This document shows positions 1 through 11,862 of a stretch of DNA of 64,000 nt, piece by piece; the stretch's first letter is position 1, and each line of letters starts with the position of its first letter. The translations under genes were made by a program, and so were the position numbers. The notes under the pieces were generated by a model that was given only the letters and a program-made list of their open reading frames with translations, ran no database searches and had not been told where the DNA came from. Source of the stretch: Kytococcus aerolatus (GTDB lineage: Bacteria > Actinomycetota > Actinomycetes > Actinomycetales > Dermatophilaceae); the NCBI RefSeq assembly GCF_900187395.1, contig NZ_FYEZ01000002.1, forward strand, positions 248,001 to 312,000, given 5' to 3'.

Positions 1-39
1 GGCGCGAGATGCGTGAGCCGAGCCGGTGGGGGCGCTCCG

Positions 40-45
40 TAGACT
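40..45 (+). promoter_or_regulatory. -10 hexamer of mnmA
   Basis: TAGACT ends 9 nt before the mnmA ATG, placing the transcription start about 2-3 nt upstream of the start codon or at it. No Shine-Dalgarno sequence is visible. The same arrangement recurs at several other genes here. Confidence 0.55.
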
Positions 46-54
46 GGGTGACCC

Positions 55-1269
55 ATGAGCGCGCCCGTCCTGTCCTCCCTCGAGACCGCCCCCGAGGGTG
101 CCCCGGCACCCTCCGGGCGACGTCTGCGCGTGGTCGCGGCCATGAGCGGTGGTGTGGACTCGGCGGTCGCGGCGGCGCGCATGCTCGACGCCGGGCACGA
201 GGTCACCGGAGTGCACCTGGCGCTCAGCCAGTCGGCCGAGACCCTGCGAACCTCCGCCCGGGGCTGCTGCACCCTGGAGGACGCCGCGGACGCGCGACGG
301 GTGGCCGATCGGCTCGGCATCCCCTTCTACGTGTGGGACATGGCCGAGCGCTTCCAGCACGACGTGGTCGAGGACTTCGTGCGGGAGTACGAGGCAGGGC
401 GCACGCCCAACCCCTGCCTGCGCTGCAACGAGTCGATCAAGTTCGCGGCCCTGCTCGACAAGGCGGTGGCCCTCGGCTTCGACGCGGTGGCCACGGGGCA
501 CTACGCGCAGATCGTGGAGCGGCCGGAGCGGGACGCCGCGGGGGAGCCCACGGGCGGGACCGTCCGAGAGCTCCACCGCGCCGTGGACCCGCAGAAGGAC
601 CAGAGCTATGTGCTGGGGGTCCTCGACACCGACCAGCTCGCCCGGGCCTTCTTCCCGCTGGGTGACACCACCAAGCCGGCGATCCGTGAGGAGGCGACGC
701 GACGCGGCTTCGCCGTGGCCCGCAAGCCCGACTCGCACGACATCTGCTTCATCGCCGACGGTGACACCCGCGGCTACCTGGCCCGGCGGCTGGGGGAGCG
801 GCCGGGGGAGATCGTCGACGTCGACGGTCGGGTGCTCGGGGAGCACCGGGGAGCCCACGGGTACACGGTCGGGCAGCGCAAGGGGTTGGGGCTCAAGGTG
901 CCGGCCGAGGACGGCGCCCCGCGCTACGTGCTGCGCACCGACCCGGCGACCAACCAGGTCGTGGTGGGGCCGCAGGAGATGCTCGGGGTGGACGTGATCC
1001 TGGCCGACCACGTCCGCTGGTGCGGCCCGGCCCCCTCCGGCGAGCAGCGTCTGGGGGCACAGATCCGGGCGCACGGGGTGGAGCACCCGGCCCGGGTGGT
1101 GGTCACCGAGGCGCCGGACTCCGAGCCGGTGCTGCGGGTGGAGCTCGAGCAGCCGGTGCGGGGCGTCGCGCCCGGCCAGTCCGTGGTGCTCTACGACGGG
1201 ACCCGCGTCGTGGGCTCGGGGACCATCGCGGCCACCGAGCGCGTGCAGCCCGCCGTCGCCGCTCCCTGA
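55..1269 (+). CDS. mnmA: tRNA-specific 2-thiouridylase MnmA
   Basis: Thiolates the wobble uridine (U34) of Lys, Glu and Gln tRNAs in the cytoplasm, using ATP and persulfide sulfur from a cysteine desulfurase relay. The 404-residue protein has the PP-loop SGGVDS at residues 31-36. The two catalytic cysteines fit C121 of NPCLRC and C231 of [11 protein letters not shown], and GHYA follows the first. Family length is about 360-380, so the N-terminus may run about 20 residues longer than usual. The ATG at 55 is chosen because a TAGACT -10 box sits just upstream; the internal ATG directly before SGGVDS would cut into the first beta strand. Confidence 0.95.
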   Translation: MSAPVLSSLETAPEGAPAPSGRRLRVVAAMSGGVDSAVAAARMLDAGHEVTGVHLALSQSAETLRTSARGCCTLEDAADARRVADRLGIPFYVWDMAERFQHDVVEDFVREYEAGRTPNPCLRCNESIKFAALLDKAVALGFDAVATGHYAQIVERPERDAAGEPTGGTVRELHRAVDPQKDQSYVLGVLDTDQLARAFFPLGDTTKPAIREEATRRGFAVARKPDSHDICFIADGDTRGYLARRLGERPGEIVDVDGRVLGEHRGAHGYTVGQRKGLGLKVPAEDGAPRYVLRTDPATNQVVVGPQEMLGVDVILADHVRWCGPAPSGEQRLGAQIRAHGVEHPARVVVTEAPDSEPVLRVELEQPVRGVAPGQSVVLYDGTRVVGSGTIAATERVQPAVAAP

Positions 1270-1387
1270 CCCGTGACCGTGACCCGTGCCGGACCGCTGG
1301 CAGGTCCCGCGGGTCCTGGGACCGGGAACAGAACCCCCGGGGGCCCGTCGTTGACGGAGGGGACAGCGATTCGCGAAGGAGCGCACC

Positions 1388-2761
1388 ATGAGCACCTACC
1401 GCACGCAGAACCCCGCCACGGGGGAGCTCGTCGAGGAGTTCGCCGAGCACTCGGCCGAGGAGGTCGAGCAGGTCCTCGCCACCGCCCACGAGGCCGCCTC
1501 CACTTGGCCGACCGTCCCCCTGGAGGAGCGGGCCGCGCTCCTCGCCCGGGTGGCGGACGCCTACCGGGAGCGGCAGCAGGAGCTGGCCGAGGCCATCGCG
1601 CTGGAGATGGGCAAGCCCGTCCCGCAGGCGATCGGCGAGGTCAAGCTCGCCGCGTCCATCTACCGCTGGTACGCCGAGCACGGGCCGGACCTGGTGGCCG
1701 ATCGCGAGCTGGGGCTCGCCCGGGGCGCCCAGCGGTCCCTCGTGCGCACCCTGCCGCTCGGCGCCCTGCTCGGCGTGATGCCGTGGAACTACCCCTACTA
1801 CCAGGTGGCTCGCTTCGCGGCTCCGAACATCCTGCTGGGCAACACCATCGTCCTCAAGCACGCCCAGATCTGTGCCGCCTCGGCCGAGCTCATGGAGGAG
1901 CTCTTCACCGCCGCCGGTGCGCCGCCCGGCGTGTACCGCAACGTCCGGGTCGACAACGACCGGGCTGCCGAGATCATCGCCGACGATCGCATCCGCGGGG
2001 TCTCCCTCACCGGGAGCGAGCGGGCTGGTGCTGCGGTCGCGGAGCAGGCGGGCAAGCACCTCAAGAAGGTCGTCCTCGAGCTCGGTGGCTCCGACGCGAT
2101 GATCGTGCTGGACGACGCCGACATGGTGGAGGTGGCCGAGACGGTCGGCCGGGCCCGCATGAGCAACTGTGGTCAGGCGTGCAACTCGCCGAAGCGTATC
2201 CTCGTGCCGGACGACCGGGTCGAGGAGTTCACGCGCGCCCTCACCGCCGCGGTGGAGGCCCAGACCGTCGGGGACCCGCTGGCCGACGGAACGGACATCG
2301 GGCCGCTGTCCTCCTTCGAGGCCCGTGACGGCCTCCTCGAGCAGGTGCAGGACGCGATCGACCACGGCGCCACGGTCCACACCGGTGGGCGCGCGGGTGA
2401 GGGGGAGGGTGCCTTCGTCGAGCCCACGGTGCTCACGGGGGTCACCCCGGAGATGCGTGCCTGGAGCGAGGAGCTCTTCGGTCCGGTGGCGATGGTCTTC
2501 GGGTACGGCAGCGTGGACGAGGCCGTCGAGCTCGCGAACTCCTCGGCCTACGGGCTCTCCGGGTCGGTGTGGACCTCCGACCCGGAGCGCGGGCAGGAGG
2601 TCGCCGGCCGCCTCGACGTGGGCATGGCCTACGTCAACGAGCATGGGACGACCATGCCGGCCCTGCCCTTCGGTGGCGTCAAGCGGTCCGGGTTCGGTCG
2701 GGAGCTGGCGGAGTTCGGGGTGTCGGAGTTCGCCAACCACCAGCTGGTGCGGGTGCACTGA
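1388..2761 (+). CDS. NAD(P)-dependent aldehyde dehydrogenase, succinate-semialdehyde dehydrogenase-like
   Basis: Oxidises an aldehyde to the acid with NAD(P). The 457-residue length and motif pattern resemble the Sad/YneI and GabD succinate-semialdehyde dehydrogenases. MPWNYPYYQ is the cofactor-domain signature, ELGGSD carries the general-base glutamate, and GQACNSPKR carries the nucleophilic cysteine. EELFGPVA and PFGGVKRSGFGRE mark the C-terminal part. A GGAG-type ribosome-binding site precedes the ATG. It stands alone between mnmA and ligA with a terminator after it, so the sequence does not fix the substrate; another semialdehyde or glycolaldehyde is possible. Confidence 0.85.
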   Translation: MSTYRTQNPATGELVEEFAEHSAEEVEQVLATAHEAASTWPTVPLEERAALLARVADAYRERQQELAEAIALEMGKPVPQAIGEVKLAASIYRWYAEHGPDLVADRELGLARGAQRSLVRTLPLGALLGVMPWNYPYYQVARFAAPNILLGNTIVLKHAQICAASAELMEELFTAAGAPPGVYRNVRVDNDRAAEIIADDRIRGVSLTGSERAGAAVAEQAGKHLKKVVLELGGSDAMIVLDDADMVEVAETVGRARMSNCGQACNSPKRILVPDDRVEEFTRALTAAVEAQTVGDPLADGTDIGPLSSFEARDGLLEQVQDAIDHGATVHTGGRAGEGEGAFVEPTVLTGVTPEMRAWSEELFGPVAMVFGYGSVDEAVELANSSAYGLSGSVWTSDPERGQEVAGRLDVGMAYVNEHGTTMPALPFGGVKRSGFGRELAEFGVSEFANHQLVRVH

Positions 2762-2822
2762 CTCGTTCCTGCTCCTCCTCGTCCACCTGCTGCCACCTGT
2801 CGGCGCGGCCTGTGGGCCCTGA

Positions 2823-5141
<2,319 letters not shown>

Positions 5142-5144
5142 GCC

Positions 5145-5606
5145 GTGGATCGTTGGGTCTGGATCCTGCAGGTGCTGGCCGGCGCGTGGGCGGTGTGGAC
5201 CGCCGTCCACGCGGGGCACCCCGGGCTGGCCGTGCTCGGCGCCGCGTTCTTCGGGTTCATGGCCTGGTGGTCCTCGCCCTGGTGGGGCGGGCGCAGCCTG
5301 ACCCACCAGGAGGCGCACGCCCTGCCCGCCGACCGACGGCAGGTGGTCGTCTACTGGCGGCCGGGGTGCCTGTACTGCGCCCGGCTGCGCCGTGAGCTGA
5401 AGGGCCTGCGCGAGCGTGCACGGTGGGTGAACATCTGGCAGGACGCCGAGGCCGCCGCCTTCGTCCGCTCGGTGAACGGTGGCGACGAGGTGGTGCCCAC
5501 CGTGGTGCTCGACGGTGAGCCGCACACGAACCCGGATCCCACTCTCGTCCGCCGGCGTCTGGAGCAGCGGGGCTCCGGGGCCACCGGGGGAGGAGACGCT
5601 CGATGA
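5145..5606 (+). CDS. Membrane-anchored glutaredoxin/mycoredoxin-like protein
   Basis: A 153-residue thiol-disulfide redox protein. The first 45 residues hold two hydrophobic stretches that probably form a membrane anchor. The rest is a thioredoxin-fold domain with the active site GCLYC at about residues 76-80 and a cis-Pro segment VVPTVVLDGE. The CxxC followed by a VPT loop is typical of glutaredoxins and actinobacterial mycoredoxins, which use mycothiol. The GTG start is 3 nt after the ligA stop and the 3' end overlaps the next gene by 4 nt, so translation is probably coupled. The anchor suggests it works near the membrane, but no partner can be named. Confidence 0.75.
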   Translation: MDRWVWILQVLAGAWAVWTAVHAGHPGLAVLGAAFFGFMAWWSSPWWGGRSLTHQEAHALPADRRQVVVYWRPGCLYCARLRRELKGLRERARWVNIWQDAEAAAFVRSVNGGDEVVPTVVLDGEPHTNPDPTLVRRRLEQRGSGATGGGDAR

Positions 5607-5989
5607 CCACCGTTCGCACCCGCCGGGTGGCGGACCACGTCGAGGACCCCGACGGCACCGAGGGCCTCGCTGTGCTCGTGGACCGGCTCTGGCCGCGGGG
5701 CGTCCGCAAGGAGGCGCTCCCGCACGACCTGTGGCCCAAGGCGGTGGCCCCGTCGACCGAGCTGCGCCAGTGGTTCCACGCGGTCGAGGGGGAGGAACGA
5801 ACAGCCCGGTTCGAGGAGTTCGCAGAGCGCTACACCGCGGAGTTGGCCGGGGGCGAGCCGCACGAGGCACTCCGGGAGCTCGCCCGCGAGGCCCGACAGG
5901 CGGACGTGGTCACCCTCCTCTTCGCGGCTCGCGACACCGAGCACAACCATGCCCAGGTGCTGGCCCGAGCTCTGCGCAGGCTCCTGTGA
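5603..5989 (+). CDS. DUF488 family protein
   Basis: A 128-residue member of the DUF488 family (YeaO-like), whose function is not established. Family signatures are VDRLWPRGVRKE near residue 30, the LRQWFH segment, and the C-terminal TLLFAARDTEHNHA. Length is normal for the family. It overlaps the preceding redox gene by 4 nt and the following kinase-like gene by 4 nt, so the three form one transcription unit behind ligA. Confidence 0.8.
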   Translation: MTTVRTRRVADHVEDPDGTEGLAVLVDRLWPRGVRKEALPHDLWPKAVAPSTELRQWFHAVEGEERTARFEEFAERYTAELAGGEPHEALRELAREARQADVVTLLFAARDTEHNHAQVLARALRRLL

Positions 5990-6645
5990 GCGGGCCCGCC
6001 GGCCCCGGCCCCGAGCCCTCCCCGGTGGCCGCTGCGTCGTCCTCGCTCGCCGGCACCCCACCGCCCGCCCTCCTCGGACCGGACGACCCGCTGCCGCACC
6101 GGCCCCGGCGGGTCCTCGTGGTGGGCACCTCCGGGTCGGGCAAGACGACGCTGGCCTCCCGGGTCGCGCCCCGGCTGGGCCTGGAGCACGTGGAGATCGA
6201 CGCCCTGTTCCACGGCCCGGGCTGGACGCCCCGCCCCACCTTCGTCGAGGAGGTGGAGGCCTTCACCGCCGGTGACGGTTGGATCACCGAGTGGCAGTAC
6301 TCCCAGCAGCTCGGCGACCTGCTGCCCCGGCGGGCGGATCTCGTGGTCTGGCTGGACCTGCCCCGACACAGGGTGATGCGCCAGGTCGTCCGCCGCACCC
6401 TGCGCCGCCGCCTCCGCCGCGAGGTCCTGTGGAACGGCAACACCGAGGGGCCGCTGCGGGACGTGCTCACCGACCCGGAGCACATCGTCCGCTGGGCGTG
6501 GAGCACCCACCCGAAGGCGGCACGGCGGGTGCAGGCCCTCCGCACGACCCGTCCGGAGGTGCCCGTGGTGCGCCTGCGCTCCCGTCGCGAGGTGGACCGC
6601 TGGGTGGCCGCAGCACCCCCGGGACCCGCGTCGGCCCGCCCGTAG
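5986..6645 (+). CDS. P-loop adenylate-kinase-like protein
   Basis: A 219-residue P-loop protein of the topology-modulation/adenylate-kinase-like group often annotated as shikimate- or adenylate-kinase-like. Walker A is GTSGSGKTT near residue 50, and LEHVEIDALFHGPGWTPRP follows as the second nucleotide-binding segment. RADLVVWLDLPRHRVMRQVVRRTLRR supplies a basic lid-like region. The first 40 residues are Pro/Ala-rich and low-complexity. The GTG at 5986 overlaps the DUF488 stop by 4 nt, and extending further upstream would only run through the neighbouring gene. Substrate unknown. Confidence 0.65.
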   Translation: MSGPAGPGPEPSPVAAASSSLAGTPPPALLGPDDPLPHRPRRVLVVGTSGSGKTTLASRVAPRLGLEHVEIDALFHGPGWTPRPTFVEEVEAFTAGDGWITEWQYSQQLGDLLPRRADLVVWLDLPRHRVMRQVVRRTLRRRLRREVLWNGNTEGPLRDVLTDPEHIVRWAWSTHPKAARRVQALRTTRPEVPVVRLRSRREVDRWVAAAPPGPASARP

Positions 6646-6648
6646 ACT
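6643..6648 (+). promoter_or_regulatory. -10 hexamer of gatC (leaderless)
   Basis: TAGACT lies 7 nt before the gatC ATG, so transcription should begin at or next to the start codon. It overlaps the 3' end of the kinase-like gene, which makes gatCAB its own transcription unit. Confidence 0.6.
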
Positions 6649-6655
6649 GCGGGGC

Positions 6656-6952
6656 ATGTCAGCACTCTCCCGTGACGACGTCGCGCACGTCGCCAGTCTC
6701 GCGCGCATCCACCTCGAGCCGGACGAGCTCGATCGTCTGGCCGGTCAGCTGGACCAGATCGTCCAGTGGGTGGACCAGATCAGCGACGGCGCCTCCGAGG
6801 ACGTCCCCGCCATGTCCCACCCGATCCCGATGACCAATGTCATGCGCCCGGACGAGGTGCGCCCGGGGCTGACCCAGGAGCAGGCGCTCGCCGCGGCTCC
6901 GCTGGCCGAGGAGGGTCGCTTCGGCGTCCCCCGCATCCTGGACGAGGAGTGA
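6656..6952 (+). CDS. gatC: Asp-tRNA(Asn)/Glu-tRNA(Gln) amidotransferase subunit C
   Basis: Small scaffold subunit of the GatCAB transamidosome, which amidates mischarged Glu-tRNA(Gln) (and Asp-tRNA(Asn) where present). The 98-residue protein shows the typical [20 protein letters not shown] start, a helical N-terminal half, and a C-terminal extended tail that wraps around GatA. It is followed 8 nt later by gatA in a gatC-gatA-gatB operon. Confidence 0.95.
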   Translation: MSALSRDDVAHVASLARIHLEPDELDRLAGQLDQIVQWVDQISDGASEDVPAMSHPIPMTNVMRPDEVRPGLTQEQALAAAPLAEEGRFGVPRILDEE

Positions 6953-6960
6953 GCGCACCG

Positions 6961-8589
6961 ATGAGCACCGACACCACCACCCCGCCGGTCGAGGGTCTCG
7001 ACCCGCTGATCACCCTCTCCGCCCTGGAGATGGCCGAGAAGCTGCGCGCCGGGGAGATCACCTCCGAGCAGCTCACCCGGGCCCACCTGGACCGGATCGC
7101 GCAGGTCGACGGTGTGCTCCACGCCTTCCTGCAGGTCGACGCCGAGGGGGCGCTCGCGACCGCCCGCGAGGTCGACGCCGCCCGGGCCGCCGGCGAGGAG
7201 CTGCACCCGCTGGCCGGCGTCCCGATCGCGGTGAAGGACATCGCCTGCACCGAGGGCCTGCCCACCACGGCCGGCTCGAAGATGCTCGAGGGCTGGGTGG
7301 CGCCCTACGACGCCACCATCGTGCGTCGACTCCGGGACGCCCGGATGCCGATCCTCGGCAAGACGAACATGGACGAGTTCGCGATGGGCTCCTCCACCGA
7401 GCACTCGGCCTTCGGCCCGACCCGCAACCCGTGGGACGTCACCCGCATCCCGGGTGGTTCCGGCGGTGGCTCCTCGGCGGCCGTGTCCTCCTTCATGGCC
7501 CCGCTGGCGATCGGCTCGGACACCGGCGGCTCGATCCGCCAGCCCGCGGCCGTGACCGGTTCGGTCGGCGCCAAGCCCACCTACGGCGGCGTCTCCCGCT
7601 ACGGGATCATCGCCCTGGCCTCCTCGCTGGACCAGATCGGCCCGTGCTCGCGCACCATCGCCGACGCGGCCGCCCTGCACGAGGTGATCGGCGGTCACGA
7701 CCCGCTGGACTCCACGAGCATCGACGCCCCGGCCCCGGCCGCGCTCGAGGCGGCCCGCACCGGCGCCGCCGAGGGCGGCTCGGCCGCGCTGAAGGGCCTG
7801 CGTGTCGGCGTGGTCAAGGAGCTCGTCGACGGCGAGGGCTTCCAGGCCGGCGTCAAGGAGCTCTTCGAGGCGCGCCTGCAGCAGCTGCGCGAGGCCGGTG
7901 CGGAGATCGTCGAGGTCTCCTGCCCCTCCTTCGCCCTGGGCATGGCGGCTTACTACCTGATCCTCCCCAGCGAGGCCTCCTCCAACCTGGCCCGCTACGA
8001 CGCGATGCGCTACGGCCTGCGGGTCGGCCCCGAGGGCGTGGACGCCCCCTCGGCCGAGCAGGTCATGGCCGCCTCCCGCGACGCCGCCTTCGGCGACGAG
8101 GTGAAGCGCCGCATCATCCTCGGCACCTACGCGCTGTCCTCCGGCTACTACGACGCCTACTACGGCAAGGCCCAGAAGGTGCGCACGCTGATCCAGCGCG
8201 ACTTCGACGCGGCCTTCGAGCAGGCGGACGTGCTGGTCTCCCCGTCGGCGCCGACGACGGCCTTCCCGCTGGGGGAGAAGCTGGACGACCCCCTGGCGAT
8301 GTACCTCAACGACATCGCGACCATCCCGGTGAACCTGGCCGGTGTGTGCGCCCTGTCCCTGCCGATGGGCCTGGCCCCGGAGGACGGTCTGCCGACCGGC
8401 TTCCAGGTGATCGCCCCGGCGCAGGCCGACGAGCGCATGTACTCCGCCGGTGCCGCCGTGGAGGCCCTCATCGAGGCCGCCGACGCCGCGGCCGGTGGCC
8501 AGCCGGTGCGCCTCCGCGTGCCGGAGGTGCCCGCCGAGGTGCCGGGTGAGTCCACCGGTTCCGCCCACGACCAGACGCAGGAGGCCTGA
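6961..8589 (+). CDS. gatA: Glutamyl-tRNA(Gln) amidotransferase subunit A
   Basis: Glutaminase/amidase subunit that supplies ammonia to GatB. The Ser-cisSer-Lys triad is visible: Lys in GVPIAVKDI, the cis-Ser in [11 protein letters not shown], and the nucleophile Ser in [11 protein letters not shown]. At 542 residues it is slightly longer than the usual ~490-510, the excess being an Ala/Gly-rich insertion around 7735-7800 and an acidic C-terminal tail. The ATG at 6961 begins the MSTDTTTPP leader and is 8 nt from the gatC stop. Confidence 0.96.
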   Translation: MSTDTTTPPVEGLDPLITLSALEMAEKLRAGEITSEQLTRAHLDRIAQVDGVLHAFLQVDAEGALATAREVDAARAAGEELHPLAGVPIAVKDIACTEGLPTTAGSKMLEGWVAPYDATIVRRLRDARMPILGKTNMDEFAMGSSTEHSAFGPTRNPWDVTRIPGGSGGGSSAAVSSFMAPLAIGSDTGGSIRQPAAVTGSVGAKPTYGGVSRYGIIALASSLDQIGPCSRTIADAAALHEVIGGHDPLDSTSIDAPAPAALEAARTGAAEGGSAALKGLRVGVVKELVDGEGFQAGVKELFEARLQQLREAGAEIVEVSCPSFALGMAAYYLILPSEASSNLARYDAMRYGLRVGPEGVDAPSAEQVMAASRDAAFGDEVKRRIILGTYALSSGYYDAYYGKAQKVRTLIQRDFDAAFEQADVLVSPSAPTTAFPLGEKLDDPLAMYLNDIATIPVNLAGVCALSLPMGLAPEDGLPTGFQVIAPAQADERMYSAGAAVEALIEAADAAAGGQPVRLRVPEVPAEVPGESTGSAHDQTQEA

Positions 8590-8591
8590 GG

Positions 8592-10157
8592 ATGGCGACG
8601 CAGACGAGTGACAAGGTCGTGCCCTTCGAGAAGGCGATGACCTCCTGGGACCCGGTCATCGGGCTCGAGGTCCACGTGGAGCTCAGCACGAGCACGAAGA
8701 TGTTCTGCTCCTGCCCGACGGAGTTCGGTGCCGAGCCGAACACGCAGGTGTGCCCGGTCTGTCTGGGGCTGCCCGGGGCGCTCCCGGTGGTGAACTCCGC
8801 CGCGGTGGAGTCGGCCATCCGGATCGGTCTGGCGCTGAACTGCCAGATCGCGGAGTACTCGCGCTTCGCCCGGAAGAACTACTTCTACCCGGACATGCCG
8901 AAGAACTTCCAGACCTCCCAGTACGACGAGCCGATCGCGTACGACGGGTACCTGGACGTCGAGCTCGACGACGGCGAGGTCTTCCGCGTGGAGATCGAGC
9001 GCGCCCACATGGAGGAGGACACCGGCAAGTCCACCCACGTCGGTGGTGCCACGGGCCGCATCCAGGGCGCGACGCACTCGCTGGTGGACTTCAACCGTGC
9101 CGGCATCCCGCTCATCGAGATCGTGACCCGTCCGATCCTCGGTGCCGGCGACCGGGTCGGGGAGGTGGCCCGCGCCTACGTGGCCACGCTGCGCGACCTG
9201 CTCAAGGCCCTCGACGTGAGCCACGTGCGGATGGAGCAGGGCAACGTCCGCTGCGACGCGAACGTCTCGCTACGCCCGAAGGCCGGCTCCGAGCACGTGC
9301 TGGGCCAGGTGAACGCCGAGCAGGCCGTCGTGCCGCTGGGCACCCGCACCGAGACGAAGAACGTCAACTCGCTGCGCAGCATCGAGCGGGCGGTCCGCTA
9401 CGAGGTCACCCGCCACGCCGCCGTCCTGGAGGCCGGTGAGGAGATCCTCCAGGAGACCCGTCACTGGCACGAGGACACCGGGGTCACCACCTCGGGTCGT
9501 CCGAAGTCGGATGCCGACGACTACCGCTACTTCCCGGAGCCGGACCTGGTGCCGGTGGCCCCGGAGCGGGACGTCGTGGAGACCCTGCGCGAGTCGCTCC
9601 CGGAGATGCCGGGCAAGCGCCGCGCCCGCCTGCAGGCGGAGTGGGGCTTCACCGACCTGGAGATGCGGGACGTGCTGAACGCCGGGGCGGTGGACCTCAT
9701 CGAGGCCACGATCGCCGCCGGGGCGAAGGCTGCCGGGGCCCGCAAGTGGTGGTCCGGCGAGGTGGCCCGTCGCGCGAACGACGCGGGCCAGTCGGTCGAG
9801 GAGTACGCCACCGAGGTCGGGCTGACCCCGGCCGCCGTGGCCGAGCTCGACGGCATGGTCGCCGAGGGGCGCCTCAACGACTCGATGGCCCGTCAGGTGC
9901 TCGACGGCGTCCTCGCCGGCGAGGGCTCGCCGACCGAGGTGGCCGACGCCCGCGGGCTGGCCATGGTCTCCGACGACGGTGCCCTCCAGGGCGCGGTCGA
10001 CGAGGTGATCGCGGCCAACCCGGACATCGTGGAGAAGATCCGCGGTGGCAAGGAGCAGGCCGCCGGCGCCCTCATCGGTCAGGTCATGAAGGCCATGAAG
10101 GGTCAGGCCGACGCGGCGCGCGTCCGGGAGCTGATCCTGGCCACCGTCGCGGGCTGA
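8592..10157 (+). CDS. gatB: Aspartyl/glutamyl-tRNA amidotransferase subunit B
   Basis: Kinase/transferase subunit that phosphorylates the mischarged aminoacyl-tRNA and transfers ammonia from GatA. The N-terminal cradle domain has IGLEVHVEL, the CSC...CPVC zinc-type cysteines, and [13 protein letters not shown]. The C-terminal helical/YqeY-like tail runs from about residue 400 and ends in [24 protein letters not shown], the tRNA-binding tail. Length of 521 residues is normal. It starts 2 nt after gatA and is followed by a strong stem-loop. Confidence 0.96.
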   Translation: MATQTSDKVVPFEKAMTSWDPVIGLEVHVELSTSTKMFCSCPTEFGAEPNTQVCPVCLGLPGALPVVNSAAVESAIRIGLALNCQIAEYSRFARKNYFYPDMPKNFQTSQYDEPIAYDGYLDVELDDGEVFRVEIERAHMEEDTGKSTHVGGATGRIQGATHSLVDFNRAGIPLIEIVTRPILGAGDRVGEVARAYVATLRDLLKALDVSHVRMEQGNVRCDANVSLRPKAGSEHVLGQVNAEQAVVPLGTRTETKNVNSLRSIERAVRYEVTRHAAVLEAGEEILQETRHWHEDTGVTTSGRPKSDADDYRYFPEPDLVPVAPERDVVETLRESLPEMPGKRRARLQAEWGFTDLEMRDVLNAGAVDLIEATIAAGAKAAGARKWWSGEVARRANDAGQSVEEYATEVGLTPAAVAELDGMVAEGRLNDSMARQVLDGVLAGEGSPTEVADARGLAMVSDDGALQGAVDEVIAANPDIVEKIRGGKEQAAGALIGQVMKAMKGQADAARVRELILATVAG

Positions 10158-10175
10158 CGGCCGGGGCCGGCGAGT

Positions 10176-10212
10176 CCGCCGCGGGGACCATCCGGACTGG
10201 TCCCCGCGGCGG
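10176..10212 (+). terminator. gatB stem-loop terminator
   Basis: A perfect 15-bp stem (10176-10190 with 10198-10212) with a 7-nt loop, 19 nt after the gatB stop. A TACCCT hexamer (10214-10219) directly after it may be the -10 element for the sortase gene. Confidence 0.75.
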
Positions 10213-10270
10213 CTACCCTCGGAGGGTCCGGCATGGACCGGGCACAGGTCCTGACGATGGGGAGACGACG

Positions 10271-11302
10271 ATGAGCAACAAAGCGATGACCGTGGGCGGT
10301 CTCGGCCTGGCCGGTGCCGGCGTGGTGGTGCTGGCCGGCAGCGCGCTGGGCTGGTTCGACGGTGGGGAGCCCCCGGTGGAGGAGCACTCCCCGGTGGTCG
10401 CGGCCTCGCCGGAGGCGGGGGAGTCCTCGGAGGGTTCCTCGTCCAGCAGCAGCGAGAGCTCCACCGGCTCGTCGAGCTCGTCGTCCACCGGCTCGTCGAG
10501 CTCGTCGTCCACCAGCTCGTCGAGCTCGCCCGACTCCTCGAGCAGCTCGCCCTCGACCGCCCCCACGTCCGAGACCTCCGCGGCGGAGGCCTCGACGGCG
10601 GAGAAGTCGGCCTCGGTGGTGCCTGCCGCCCCGACCTCGAAGGAGCCGACCGGCGCGCCGACGACCTCGCAGGAGGCCCCGGAGCCGGCCCCCACGACCG
10701 AGAGCAGCACCGCCGCCCCGAGCCCGAGCTCTAAGGAGGAGGCGCCGGAGCCGGCCCCCTCGACCTCGTCGGCCGCGCCCTCGCCGAGCAGCTCGAAGCC
10801 GGCCCCCAGCCCCAGCTCCGCGCAGCCGGCGCCGGACTCCGGGAATGTCGCGCAGCCGGGTGACCCGGTCGCGGCCCCGACGCGCCTGAAGATCCCCAGC
10901 ATCGGGTTCGACCGCGAGGTCTCCGAGGTGGGTCTGACCTCGAAGGGCACGCTCAACCCGCCGCCGGGCATCACCGGCTGGTACGGCAAGACGGTCAAGC
11001 CGGGGGAGAACGGCGTGAGCGTCATCGCCGGTCACGTCACCTACGGCCCCCCGGACGTCTTCTACCACCTGCCGAATGTCAAGGTGGGAGAGAAGTTCAC
11101 GATGACCGACGCCAACGGCAAGGAGCGGGAGTGGAAGGTGACCGTGGTCGAGGAGATCGACAAGGTCGCCCTCTCCAAGGACTCGCGCATCTGGGGTGAC
11201 TCGCCGACCCCGAAGGTCGCCCTCGTGACCTGTGACCCGGACTCCCCACGGACGGGCGGGCACTCGTCCATCAACGTCTTCGTGCTGGCCGAGCCGGCCT
11301 GA
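10271..11302 (+). CDS. Sortase (class E/F-like) with long Ser/Pro/Thr-rich stalk
   Basis: A membrane-anchored transpeptidase-fold protein of 343 residues. An N-terminal hydrophobic segment (about residues 6-27) is followed by ~170 residues of Ser/Thr/Pro/Ala/Glu low-complexity sequence, including runs of consecutive serines. The C-terminal catalytic domain starts near TRLKIPSIGF. Catalytic His is H255 in IAGHVTYG and Cys is C321 in LVTCD, with an Arg shortly after. No LPxTG substrate or second sortase is nearby, so the target is unknown. The stalk probably spans the cell wall. Its serine codons alternate between AGC and TCG/TCC blocks. Confidence 0.85.
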   Translation: MSNKAMTVGGLGLAGAGVVVLAGSALGWFDGGEPPVEEHSPVVAASPEAGESSEGSSSSSSESSTGSSSSSSTGSSSSSSTSSSSSPDSSSSSPSTAPTSETSAAEASTAEKSASVVPAAPTSKEPTGAPTTSQEAPEPAPTTESSTAAPSPSSKEEAPEPAPSTSSAAPSPSSSKPAPSPSSAQPAPDSGNVAQPGDPVAAPTRLKIPSIGFDREVSEVGLTSKGTLNPPPGITGWYGKTVKPGENGVSVIAGHVTYGPPDVFYHLPNVKVGEKFTMTDANGKEREWKVTVVEEIDKVALSKDSRIWGDSPTPKVALVTCDPDSPRTGGHSSINVFVLAEPA

Positions 11303-11319
11303 CGCGGGAGGGGCCACGC

Positions 11320-11835
11320 ATGCCGACGCACGCCGGGGTCCGGCTCCATCAGCTCGTGCTGGTGCGGCACGGGGAGGCCCTGCCCCCGGCCCCCGGGCAG
11401 GCCGACCGGGAGCGCGACCTGACCGCGCGGGGCGAGGAGCAGGCCCGGGCGGCCGGCGAGCGGATCGCAGCTCGCTGGGCCGGGAGCGGCCCCGGTCCAC
11501 GGGGTGGGGCGGCCCTCCTCCTGCACTCCACCGCCGTGCGCACCACGCGGACGGCCGAGCTGCTGGCCGCCGAGCTCCCGGTGGCCGAGACCTGGCCGGC
11601 ACCTGCGGTGTACGACGCCTCCCCGGAGGACCTGGTCCGGGTGCTGGCGGACGTGCCGGACGAGGTGCACCGGGTGGTCTTGGTCGGCCACGTGCCGGGG
11701 CTCCCGGCGCTGGTGGGGCAGCTGACCGGGGAGTGGCCGGAGGTCTGGGTGCCGGGCTCCCACGCCGTGCTGGAGCTCGAGGAGGGCACCAGCTGGGAGG
11801 GGCTCGCCCCGGACTGCGCCCGCCTCGTGGGCTGA
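11320..11835 (+). CDS. SixA-type histidine phosphatase
   Basis: A 171-residue histidine-phosphatase-superfamily protein. LVRHGE near residue 12 is the catalytic RHG motif, STAVRTTRTAELLA carries the second Arg, and VVLVGHVPGL holds the second catalytic His. Length and layout match the SixA/phosphohistidine phosphatase branch rather than cofactor-dependent mutase. Substrate unknown. It starts 17 nt after the sortase stop, so the two may be cotranscribed. Confidence 0.8.
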   Translation: MPTHAGVRLHQLVLVRHGEALPPAPGQADRERDLTARGEEQARAAGERIAARWAGSGPGPRGGAALLLHSTAVRTTRTAELLAAELPVAETWPAPAVYDASPEDLVRVLADVPDEVHRVVLVGHVPGLPALVGQLTGEWPEVWVPGSHAVLELEEGTSWEGLAPDCARLVG

Positions 11836-11850
11836 TCGACCCTCCTCGGA

Positions 11851-11856
11851 TACGGT
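11851..11856 (+). promoter_or_regulatory. -10 hexamer of the hydroxyacid dehydrogenase gene
   Basis: TACGGT lies 6 nt upstream of the GTG start, giving a leaderless arrangement. It sits in the short gap after the SixA-like gene. Confidence 0.45.
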
Positions 11857-11862
11857 GGTGCC

